This document shows positions 1 through 6,567 of a stretch of DNA of 25,048 nucleotides, piece after piece (positions within the stretch are counted from its first letter, which is position 1; every line of letters starts with the position of its first letter). The notes below the pieces were generated by a model. That model saw nothing but the letters and a program-made list of their open reading frames with translations. It was not told the DNA's origin and ran no database searches. Both the position numbers and the translations under genes were made by a program. The stretch is from Mycoplasmatota bacterium (GTDB lineage: Bacteria > Bacillota_I > Bacilli_A > Izemoplasmatales > Izemoplasmataceae). The stretch covers positions 1-25,048 of the forward strand of contig DAOVWR010000006.1 in NCBI GenBank assembly GCA_030636545.1, written 5' to 3'.

Positions 1-1434
1 ACCAAGCCCAATGAAACTTAAGAAGGCTTCAGTAAACACAGCTGAAGGAATCATCATCGTCATTGATACAATGATTGGTCCCATTGCATTTGGAACTAAG
101 TGTCTAATAATAATTTTAAATCTTGAAACTCCGATAGTTCTAGCAGCTAATACAAATTCTTGTTCTTTAAGCCCTAATATTTGACCACGGACAAGACGTG
201 CCATACCTACCCAATAAATACTACCTAAAGCAATAATAATTGTACCCAGTCCGGCTCCACCTTTAAAGATAACAAAATAGGTACCAAAGATGGTCACAGA
301 AATTACTACTTCTTTTAATAAAACCATTAATAAGATAACGTAAAGAACTAGCGGAATCGAGTTAATGATATCGACAATTCTCATCATATAATTATCAACA
401 CTTCCTCCACTATATCCTGATACACTACCATAGAATATACCAATAAAGAAGTTTACTAACGTTGCGACAAAAGCAATAGTAAGTGAAATTCTTGCTCCGT
501 ACATAACTCTAGTTAATAGGTCACGCCCAAGCATATCAGTACCAAATAAATATGTTGAATTAGATACTTTATCATAAATATATTTATTTTCTACACCCTT
601 ATATGTTACGGCCATATCAACATCTTCGTATCCAGCAGGATGTTCTCCTTCATCCATCAACTTATATGAGAAATTAACAGTGATTACTTCTCCGCCAAAT
701 AATACTTCAGAAACATAATCAAATGATTCTAGTTGATTAACAATTTCTAAAGCTCCATCACCAGCATCTAAATTCATATATACAGGTATAGTTGCATTAG
801 GATCATCGACAAGAATAAGCTCTGTAAGCGTTAAATTATCGCTCTCCATATCAAATACTTCTCCTTCTCGTAAAACATCATTAAAAGGGCTTGCAGGGTG
901 AATATAAACCAATTCAACTTGAACATCTCCTACAGCATTTATTGAATCTTTGAATGCTAATCCCCAGTTATATGAATAAACTGCTTCAGAATCTATTGCA
1001 ACACCTAAAGGATAACCACCTGATGTGTTATCAATTAATTCTAATTCGTATGATTTTGCATAATAATAAATCTTGTTAATTACATCCTTATGAATATAAT
1101 CAATACGTTCCATCAATTCACCTTTTTCAGATGTTTCAAGAACACGGTACTCTTTAGTTATATAAATATAAAAGTCCTCATCAAGTTCATAAATTTCAAA
1201 ACTTGGAGGTAAATTTGAATAATCTAATATTTGATCAGAGTAAGCATAAGGAGTAAAGTATGGTCCTAATACCCCAAATAATATAACAATAATAACTCCA
1301 AAAAGACCAAACATAGATAATTTATTTTTCTTAAGTCTTCGCCAAACGTCTTCCCAGTAAGTTAGGCTTCGGCGTGTTTGTTCGTTGTCTATTTTTTCTT
1401 CACGAGTAATAAATTCAAAATCTTTATTTGCCAT
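1..1434 (-). CDS. oppC: Oligopeptide ABC transporter permease OppC, partial (C-terminus off window), with large extracytoplasmic insertion
   Basis: Inner-membrane permease of a peptide/nickel-type ABC importer, partner of the OppB encoded just upstream. I translated the open frame from ATG at 1434 down to base 1: 478 residues, no stop. It has a charged cytoplasmic N-terminus, TM1 at about 41-60, then LPPS at 75-78. The family landmark FGTDMLGRD follows only at about 297-305, after some 215 extra residues. The binding-protein-dependent permease core follows, with the EAA-type loop near 430-450 (ARTIGVSRFK...HLVPNA). Ordinary OppC proteins are about 300 residues in total and have the LPPS-like and FGTD segments nearly adjacent, so the insertion is clear. 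The start is supported by GGAGG at 1443-1447, which overlaps the TAG stop of oppB, indicating translational coupling. The right end of the protein lies outside the window. Confidence 0.93.
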   Translation of the reverse strand, partial: MANKDFEFITREEKIDNEQTRRSLTYWEDVWRRLKKNKLSMFGLFGVIIVILFGVLGPYFTPYAYSDQILDYSNLPPSFEIYELDEDFYIYITKEYRVLETSEKGELMERIDYIHKDVINKIYYYAKSYELELIDNTSGGYPLGVAIDSEAVYSYNWGLAFKDSINAVGDVQVELVYIHPASPFNDVLREGEVFDMESDNLTLTELILVDDPNATIPVYMNLDAGDGALEIVNQLESFDYVSEVLFGGEVITVNFSYKLMDEGEHPAGYEDVDMAVTYKGVENKYIYDKVSNSTYLFGTDMLGRDLLTRVMYGARISLTIAFVATLVNFFIGIFYGSVSGYSGGSVDNYMMRIVDIINSIPLVLYVILLMVLLKEVVISVTIFGTYFVIFKGGAGLGTIIIALGSIYWVGMARLVRGQILGLKEQEFVLAARTIGVSRFKIIIRHLVPNAMGPIIVSMTMMIPSAVFTEAFLSFIGLG

Positions 1435-1446
1435 CTTCCTAACCTC

Positions 1447-2367
1447 CTAACCGTCTAATTTTATTCTTGGATCAATAAATGAATAAGCTACATCTACAAA
1501 GAACACCATAATTATATAGAAAGTTGCATAGAAAACAGTCATACCGATAATTACAGTATAATCTCTATTCGTAACACTCTCTACAAAGTATCCACCCATA
1601 CCAGGTAATGCGAATATTCTTTCAATAACAAATGATCCAGTTAAAATTGCTGCTACCATTGGTCCGATGTATGTAATTACTGGAATTAAAGCATTTTTAA
1701 GCGCATGCTTGAAAATTACTTTAAATTCACTAAGTCCATTAGCTCTTGCAGTTCTTACGTAATCTTGACGTAACACTTCAAGCATACTCGATCTCGTTAA
1801 ACGAGAAACAAAACTAAGTGAGTATCCAGAAAGTGCAAGAGTTGGTCCAATATAAGCGAGCGGACTATTCAACCCGTAGGTTGGAATCCATCCTAATTGT
1901 CCTGCGAAGAAATAAATAATAAGTGTTGCAATAACAAAACTAGGTACCGTAACACCTAAAGTTGCCATGAATGTAACAAAATAATCAATAGCACTATTTT
2001 GCTTTAATGCTGAAATGATACCAACCGGGACGCCCACACTAATTATCAATATGGTCGCAAGTGCACCAATTTTAGCACTCGTTGGAAAACCTCCCTTTAT
2101 CAGATCTACTACACTGTAACCTAAAATACGATAAGAAGGTCCAAGATCTAGTTGTACTAAACCTTTCATATAATCAACATATTGAATGAACAAAGGTTCA
2201 TCGAGATTATACTTCTCTTCTAACGTTCTTAAGATTTCATCTGGTACCTGACGTTCCCTTGTAAAAGGACCTCCAGGTATAGCTCTCATTAAGAAAAAAG
2301 TAACGGTAGCTATGATGAAAATTGTAAAGATAGCTGATAAGAAACGTTTAATGTAATAATTTTCCAT
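1447..2367 (-). CDS. oppB: Oligopeptide ABC transporter permease OppB
   Basis: Membrane permease that forms the translocation pore of a peptide importer with OppC. At 306 residues it is the normal family length. TM1 (about 9-29) is followed by the conserved RAIPGGPF segment. A periplasmic-side region includes LDEPLFIQYVDYMKGL and the LDLGPSYR motif. Five further membrane segments follow, with the EAA loop ARANGLSEFKVIFKHALKNA (about 205-224), which docks on the ATPase subunits. It ends with the typical DPRIKLDG tail. A GAGGC Shine-Dalgarno precedes the ATG. Transcription likely starts from the promoter at 2399-2426 and continues into oppC, 12 bases downstream. The substrate-binding protein and ATPases are not in the window, so peptide specificity is inferred from family membership only. 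Confidence 0.95.
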   Translation of the reverse strand: MENYYIKRFLSAIFTIFIIATVTFFLMRAIPGGPFTRERQVPDEILRTLEEKYNLDEPLFIQYVDYMKGLVQLDLGPSYRILGYSVVDLIKGGFPTSAKIGALATILIISVGVPVGIISALKQNSAIDYFVTFMATLGVTVPSFVIATLIIYFFAGQLGWIPTYGLNSPLAYIGPTLALSGYSLSFVSRLTRSSMLEVLRQDYVRTARANGLSEFKVIFKHALKNALIPVITYIGPMVAAILTGSFVIERIFALPGMGGYFVESVTNRDYTVIIGMTVFYATFYIIMVFFVDVAYSFIDPRIKLDG

Positions 2368-2398
2368 AAAATCGCCTCTTTCATATAAGTATGATTAC

Positions 2399-2426
2399 AT
2401 TATACAACACTTTTTGATAAAAGCAA
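2399..2426 (-). promoter_or_regulatory. Sigma-A-like promoter for oppBC
   Basis: Read on the minus strand, TTGCTT (2426-2421), a 16-base spacer and a perfect TATAAT (2404-2399) lie about 30 bases upstream of the oppB start. It sits between the terminator of the preceding gene and oppB, which supports a separate transcription unit. Confidence 0.6.
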
Positions 2427-2450
2427 TAAACCTTTAGTTGATAAAATAGA

Positions 2451-2480
2451 AAAATAAAAAAAGCAGCTTTTTCGGCTACT
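2451..2480 (-). terminator. Rho-independent terminator after the 2518-2916 gene
   Basis: Minus-strand stem AGTAGC / GCTGCT with loop CGAAAAA, followed by TTTTTTTATTTTT. The stem includes one T-G wobble. It ends the single-gene unit before oppB. Confidence 0.8.
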
Positions 2481-2497
2481 TTAATAGTTTATTCTAG

Positions 2498-2520
2498 TGA
2501 CAAAAGATATTGTTTTGTCA
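2498..2520 (-). repeat. Perfect inverted repeat containing the stop codon of the upstream gene
   Basis: TGACAAAA and TTTTGTCA form perfect 8-bp arms around a 7-base loop. On the minus strand the first three bases, TGA, are the stop codon of the 2518-2916 gene. There is no T-run after it, so it is not itself a standard terminator. A conventional terminator follows 18 bases later. Confidence 0.65.
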
Positions 2521-2916
2521 TTCAATTTCTCTAATAGACAATGGGTTACTTGTGATAAATATATTATGGACATAATCCTTTGTACTAACATCAATAATAT
2601 CAGATTCATTTAGTTGTTTTAATATCTTATAAGGTCTATTAGTTAAGACGACTATTTTGTTTTCCTTTTTTATAAAACTCTTTAAGTCAATCAGTGTAGA
2701 ACTATACTTAATAAACCTAATACCAGAAATCTTACCTTTCTTAACTTCCCAAACAAATTTGGAGTTTATTGATAACAATACATTTGAAGATATATTTACA
2801 ACTTTTAAATAATACTTTTTTTTGTTTAAGTAAAGAATAATATCGTGACTACGATCACTTCTCTTTTCTGTCTTGTATTCACTTTTTATAATCTTAATTA
2901 TTTGTCTTTTCGTCAT
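2518..2916 (-). CDS. Protein of unknown function, 132 aa
   Basis: I do not recognise this protein. It is soluble, strongly basic and lysine-rich at the N-terminus (MTKRQIIKIIKSEYKTEKRSD), with alternating hydrophobic residues that suggest a beta-rich middle (about 26-75). There is no signal peptide, membrane segment or cysteine motif. A clear AAGGAGGAA Shine-Dalgarno lies 8-9 bases before the ATG. The gene has its own promoter (2944-2971) and terminator (2451-2480), so it is monocistronic. The stop is TGA, one of two such stops in the window, which supports the standard bacterial code. Confidence 0.75.
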   Translation of the reverse strand: MTKRQIIKIIKSEYKTEKRSDRSHDIILYLNKKKYYLKVVNISSNVLLSINSKFVWEVKKGKISGIRFIKYSSTLIDLKSFIKKENKIVVLTNRPYKILKQLNESDIIDVSTKDYVHNIFITSNPLSIREIE

Positions 2917-2943
2917 TTTATTATTCCTCCTTCGTATTGATTA

Positions 2944-2971
2944 ATTCTATATAACAATCTTATCATATCAA
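2944..2971 (-). promoter_or_regulatory. Likely promoter for the 132-aa gene
   Basis: On the minus strand, TTGATA (2971-2966), a 16-base spacer and TAGAAT (2949-2944). The -35 overlaps the T-run of the upstream terminator, a tight arrangement typical of this genome. Confidence 0.45.
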
Positions 2972-3004
2972 AAAAATATTTGGAATAACTACCTTCCAAA
3001 TATT
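2970..3004 (-). terminator. Rho-independent terminator after the Mpv17-like gene
   Basis: Minus-strand arms AATATTTGGAA / TTCCAAATATT (11 bp, perfect) with an 8-base loop, then TTTTTTTG. The 5' arm begins one base after the stop codon of the 3006-3638 gene. Confidence 0.85.
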
Positions 3005-3005
3005 C

Positions 3006-3638
3006 TTATTTATTTTTAAATAGACCTAAAATTAATCCTAAAAAGATATCTAGTACTGCGGCAAATATAACACGATATTCGCTTGGTAAAAGAAATGTAA
3101 GTGTGTGAGCAGGTATCCAAAATAATGGGATAGTCTTAAGGACGATAAAGCTAAAGAATTGATTCCATTTAATATCGTTAACCGCATCACTAAATTTAGT
3201 ATCCTTATTATTGTACTTTAAGTTTAGATAAGTATCTGAAATTCGGTGAAATGCCATCATTGTCGGTGCAAACGTTAAATTCATTAAAACTGATGTGAAT
3301 ATAGCGAAAGCAATAATACTCCCATCAAAAGGTAAAATATTAACTGATTGTAAGTATAATACGCCTTCAGGAAATATTTTAAACATTAAAACAATAACAA
3401 TTCCAATTAATCCCCAAATAGTAGCTTTTGCTAATAAGTAATTAGGTTTACCCCAAACACCTTTTTTAATTCTTAACCCAATAAAATCTCCAATTGTAGC
3501 TAAGAAGAAAAATTTAACAAATCCTGCAACAAGAGGCATGTTTCCCGCAAATGCTAAAAAGAAATCTCTAGTAACAATATATATTAATATTCCTGTAATC
3601 AAAAATACTAGTATTGAAATTACTCGATCTTTTTTCAT
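3006..3638 (-). CDS. Polytopic membrane protein, distantly Mpv17/PMP22-like
   Basis: 210 residues with about four to five membrane segments (roughly 8-28, 36-55, 70-90, 105-125, 180-205). Two stretches resemble the eukaryotic peroxisomal/mitochondrial Mpv17/PMP22 family. One is FAPTMMAFHRISDTYL near 123-138, compare the family's GP-x-x-H-x-WY-x-x-L. The other is the C-terminal FWIPAHTLTFLLPSEYRVIF, compare W-x-x-x-Q-x-x-NF-x-x-VP-x-x-x-R. This is a resemblance by eye, not a search result, and bacterial function is unknown. The ATG lies four bases after the stop of the upstream gene, with only a distant GCGGA as possible Shine-Dalgarno, so it is probably translated by coupling to that gene. 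A terminator follows directly. Confidence 0.7.
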   Translation of the reverse strand: MKKDRVISILVFLITGILIYIVTRDFFLAFAGNMPLVAGFVKFFFLATIGDFIGLRIKKGVWGKPNYLLAKATIWGLIGIVIVLMFKIFPEGVLYLQSVNILPFDGSIIAFAIFTSVLMNLTFAPTMMAFHRISDTYLNLKYNNKDTKFSDAVNDIKWNQFFSFIVLKTIPLFWIPAHTLTFLLPSEYRVIFAAVLDIFLGLILGLFKNK

Positions 3639-3642
3639 CTAG

Positions 3643-3993
3643 TTAACAAATTCCGCTTTGTTTGCAAAGATCCCAAATATATTTTTTATGACTTACAAAT
3701 ATAACAATAGCTTCTTTTAATAATTTATATTCATTTTTATGAAGATAATATCCATCACGATGAACAAACTCAACAAAACCAACTTTTAGTTCTTCATAAG
3801 ATACATCTTGTATATGAACTAATGCTGATTTACCATCAATGTTAAAGTGATAATCCCAACAATACTCTTTTTCATTATCGGTGTATTTTAATTCTAAATA
3901 ATCTTGTTCATTGTCAAATCCTTGAATTATTGTATAAGTAATTTTTCCTCTATCTTTATAACGTAATTCTCCAACTACTTTTCTACTTTTCAT
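3643..3993 (-). CDS. Small protein of unknown function, 116 aa
   Basis: Not recognised. A soluble, Tyr/Lys-rich, probably beta-strand protein (KVVGELRYKDRGKITYTII at the N-terminus) ending with two cysteines near the C-terminus (LCKQSGIC). No signal peptide or membrane segment. AAGGAGTG lies at good spacing before the ATG. It is the first gene of a two-gene unit with the Mpv17-like membrane protein, whose start is four bases beyond this stop. Confidence 0.7.
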   Translation of the reverse strand: MKSRKVVGELRYKDRGKITYTIIQGFDNEQDYLELKYTDNEKEYCWDYHFNIDGKSALVHIQDVSYEELKVGFVEFVHRDGYYLHKNEYKLLKEAIVIFVSHKKYIWDLCKQSGIC

Positions 3994-4022
3994 ATAGAAA
4001 TCACTCCTTAAGTTTATATATA

Positions 4023-4028
4023 ATTATA
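4023..4028 (-). promoter_or_regulatory. Possible -10 element upstream of the 116-aa gene
   Basis: TATAAT on the minus strand about 30 bases before the 3993 start. I find no good -35. No terminator is visible between the PHP gene (stop at 4080) and this gene, so readthrough from the PHP promoter is also possible. Confidence 0.35.
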
Positions 4029-4079
4029 CTACTTTTTTGTAAGCTTTTATACCCTTATCGAAAAACAAATACAATATTG

Positions 4080-4910
4080 CTAGATAACTTTTCCAAGTCT
4101 ATCTAAAAATATTTTTAAGTCTTCTCCTTCAATAACTATCACACCTATATCGGCGTGAATAGTATCACCAGGAGTTCCGTGAAAATCTCCTCCTGCGGTA
4201 ATAATCATATTTCTATTTTTAGCTAAATTTCTAAAAAATTGTTCATCATTTTCTTTATTTCTAAAATAGATTCCTTCAAAGCCGTCATAGTCTTGACTCA
4301 AAACATAATCCTTGATTTCGTCTTTAAGAAGCGTTGGATGAGCTAAAACTACTAAACAGTTATTTCTTCTAAGTAAAGCAATCCCTTCTTCAACACCTAT
4401 TTTAACACTTGGTACATAAGCTAAACTATCATCACCAATAATATCTACATAAACATCTTTCATATTATACTGTGGATAGTTATTCATTATCGCTCTTGCG
4501 ATATGCGGTCTTGTGATAATTCCTGTTGAATACGAATAGACCTCTTCGTAAGTTATATGAATATCATTATATTTTTTTAAATTTTTAATAAATTTAATAG
4601 CTCTTTTTTCTCTACCTTCACGAATGAATTTATAATAGTCTAATAATTCCTCTGATTGATAAGAATCATCTCTAAAATACCCTAAAATATGAACTGGTCT
4701 TCTTTTGTAGATTGTTGATAACTCAATTCCCGGAAGATAAATAATTCCTTCTTCTTTTGCGAATTTAAAATTTTCTTCAACATTCTTACAAATATCATGA
4801 TCAGTTATCGCAATTATATCTGCGCCATTTCTTTTTGCTCGTTTGATAACTTCTAAAGCTGTATATTTTCCATCTGATAGAGACGTATGCATATGTAGAT
4901 CTGCTTTCAT
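4080..4910 (-). CDS. PHP-domain metal-dependent phosphoesterase (TrpH/YciV-like)
   Basis: Cytoplasmic hydrolase of the PHP superfamily, 276 residues, the usual length for stand-alone TrpH/YciV proteins. Metal ligands are in the expected order: H6-x-H8 (DLHMHTSLSDG), D13, D37-H38 (AITDHD), E63 (PGIELS), H74 (VHILGY), H191 (VLAHP) and D242/H244 (GGDFHG). Characterised relatives hydrolyse 3',5'-bisphosphorylated nucleosides or trim RNA 5' ends (E. coli RNase AM). The exact substrate cannot be read from sequence. GGAG lies upstream of the ATG, and a good promoter is at 4935-4963. No terminator is seen after the gene. Confidence 0.9.
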   Translation of the reverse strand: MKADLHMHTSLSDGKYTALEVIKRAKRNGADIIAITDHDICKNVEENFKFAKEEGIIYLPGIELSTIYKRRPVHILGYFRDDSYQSEELLDYYKFIREGREKRAIKFIKNLKKYNDIHITYEEVYSYSTGIITRPHIARAIMNNYPQYNMKDVYVDIIGDDSLAYVPSVKIGVEEGIALLRRNNCLVVLAHPTLLKDEIKDYVLSQDYDGFEGIYFRNKENDEQFFRNLAKNRNMIITAGGDFHGTPGDTIHADIGVIVIEGEDLKIFLDRLGKVI

Positions 4911-4934
4911 CGTAACACTCCTAACCTCTTTAAA

Positions 4935-4963
4935 ATTATATCTCGAAAAGGTAATTTAGTAAA
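4935..4963 (-). promoter_or_regulatory. Sigma-A-like promoter for the PHP gene
   Basis: On the minus strand, TTTACT (4963-4958), a 17-base spacer and TATAAT (4940-4935), placed 25 bases before the ATG. The same TTTACT-17-TATAAT arrangement occurs at 8725-8753. Confidence 0.6.
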
Positions 4964-4999
4964 GCATTCTACAAAGAAAAATTAATTCAATTATTAAAA

Positions 5000-5027
5000 T
5001 AGAAAAAGCTGCCTAAGCAGCTTTTTT
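5000..5027 (-). terminator. Terminator overlapping the end of the DUF2785 gene
   Basis: Arms AAAAAGCTGC / GCAGCTTTTT (10 bp, perfect) flank a 4-base loop. On the minus strand the 5' arm encodes the last residues (KKAA) of the 5013-5849 gene, and its TAG stop starts in the arm and occupies the loop. T-runs flank the stem on both strands, so it could work in both directions. Confidence 0.85.
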
Positions 5028-5849
5028 ATGAGTATTTAATTCATCTAATACTTCAACTAACTTAGCTAATATTACACTATAGTTAGTATCTCCAATTAAT
5101 CTAAAGTAAAGCGATCTAAGTAGATTCCTAATATTAATATCCACATTATAGTCTTCTGGATATTTTGCGATTTTTTCAAAACTTCTAAAACTATCAATCC
5201 AGCTTAAGAAGTATTTTTCATCTAGTATATTTTTCTTTAATCCTTCGTGTATTGCAGTAACCATTCTTTCATCTTCATCACTCATGAAAACATAAGAATT
5301 AATCATAAACCTTTCTCTAATAACTTCTAACATATCCTTGAAATCTTCATTGCTTAAATCGTCACATCTAAATAGTTGCTTAAATACATCGGCACTATGG
5401 GCTACACTATGCGCCCACCCGACATCTTTAATATAACCTCTAAAATCTTCTTCAGTTCTAAAGTAATCCATAAATTCTGTATATAGTTCTCTAAATAATT
5501 CTTTAGATAGAATTTGATCTGTTCGATGTCGATAGATTATTATTACAATAGCTAGCAAACTAAATGATCTTGTCAATACAGATAGATTATAATAATTGGG
5601 TATATCGTATTTCATACCTTTATCACCGATTAATATTTTAGTAAAATTAACAAGTTCTTCTTTTGAAAAATGATCGTAGTATAGCAATGTAGCAAGTATT
5701 GGATATATCAGTCCATCTCTCACGAAAGAATCATGGTTACCAATATTCTTAATTAATGTATTTGCCAGTTCTAGTTTGTCAATTGTTTCATCAAATTCAA
5801 ATTTACTTTCCTTAATCTTCTTTAATAATTCAATAAACTCTTTATCCAT
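5013..5849 (-). CDS. DUF2785 family protein
   Basis: Soluble, all-alpha protein of 278 residues. The family-typical segment is GYIKDVGWAHSVAHSADVF (about residues 137-155), where the W-A-H-x-x-A-H pattern is the conserved core of DUF2785. Its biochemical role is unknown. An in-frame GTG at 5856-5858 overlaps the Shine-Dalgarno (AGAGGTG). I therefore chose the ATG at 5847-5849, at correct spacing. It is the second gene of a pair: the DUF445 gene stops at 5863, 13 bases upstream. Its final codons and stop are built into the terminator hairpin. Confidence 0.8.
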   Translation of the reverse strand: MDKEFIELLKKIKESKFEFDETIDKLELANTLIKNIGNHDSFVRDGLIYPILATLLYYDHFSKEELVNFTKILIGDKGMKYDIPNYYNLSVLTRSFSLLAIVIIIYRHRTDQILSKELFRELYTEFMDYFRTEEDFRGYIKDVGWAHSVAHSADVFKQLFRCDDLSNEDFKDMLEVIRERFMINSYVFMSDEDERMVTAIHEGLKKNILDEKYFLSWIDSFRSFEKIAKYPEDYNVDINIRNLLRSLYFRLIGDTNYSVILAKLVEVLDELNTHKKAA

Positions 5850-5862
5850 TCCTATCACCTCT

Positions 5863-6459
5863 TTATAAGAATATAGTTATAATATATTGGATTGCCCCGA
5901 TTATTGAACCAAGTATTAATCCAATTACTTCAATATATTTTAATTCTCTATTCATTAATCCGAAAATAATCTTCTCAAATTCAATAAAATCAAGATCATC
6001 AATTCTCTCAATAACAATTTCTCTAATATTTAAATTTTCAAGGCCAGTATCTTTAAATTTATCAATTAATTCATTAAAGAGCTCGTCTCCTTCTTTTTCA
6101 AAAAATTCTTTCATCATTCGATCAACATCATTACCTAAAAACATTCTTACCATTGAAGGAATTTTATCGATAAGTTTCTCAAGTAATGTATCCATAATAT
6201 TCTTTTTAACTTCTTCCATATTTTCTTCGTTCAATATCTTATCCAATATTACTTCTTTTGAAAGCAACTCTTTTTCGATAGTATCCGCCAATGAGATAGC
6301 CATAATATCTTTTCTTTTAGGAAAAACTCCTTGGAAAGTAAAGAACAGTATTTTTACTGGGTTAACTGGTCTAAATAGCATTTTAATTGCGACTTTATTA
6401 GTAATCCACCCAATTAATCCACCAATCATAACCATAACAATAAATCTAATTATATCCAT
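5863..6459 (-). CDS. DUF445 family membrane protein
   Basis: 198 residues, with a membrane segment near the N-terminus (about 4-22) and another at the very C-terminus, enclosing a charged helical middle. The DUF445 hallmark is clear: GWITNKVAIKMLFRP followed by FQGVFPKRK. The family (relatives of B. subtilis YheB) has no established biochemical function. The first in-frame start, GTG at 6466-6468, lies inside the AAGGAGTG Shine-Dalgarno. The ATG at 6457-6459 has normal spacing and is chosen. An extended -10 promoter is at 6486-6494. Co-transcribed with the DUF2785 gene. Confidence 0.85.
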   Translation of the reverse strand: MDIIRFIVMVMIGGLIGWITNKVAIKMLFRPVNPVKILFFTFQGVFPKRKDIMAISLADTIEKELLSKEVILDKILNEENMEEVKKNIMDTLLEKLIDKIPSMVRMFLGNDVDRMMKEFFEKEGDELFNELIDKFKDTGLENLNIREIVIERIDDLDFIEFEKIIFGLMNRELKYIEVIGLILGSIIGAIQYIITIFL

Positions 6460-6485
6460 GTCAATCACTCCTTGTTTGTATAATA

Positions 6486-6494
6486 ATTATACCA
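6486..6494 (-). promoter_or_regulatory. Extended -10 promoter for DUF445-DUF2785
   Basis: TGG directly followed by TATAAT on the minus strand, 27 bases before the ATG. The -35 region (TTTAAA at 17 bases) is weak, as is usual for TGn-extended promoters. Confidence 0.5.
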
Positions 6495-6536
6495 TAATTG
6501 TCACTAATTTTAAAGAATTTACATATCAGAACAATT

Positions 6537-6567
6537 TTGAAAAAAGGTGACCTATCGGTCGCCTTTT
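6537..6567 (-). terminator. Terminator overlapping the end of the GGDEF gene
   Basis: Minus-strand arms AAAAGGCGACC / GGTCACCTTTT (one C-A mismatch) with loop GATA, then more T. The last codons of the GGDEF gene (lysine, glycine, aspartate, arginine) form the 5' arm and the TAG stop lies across the loop and 3' arm. Confidence 0.8.
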
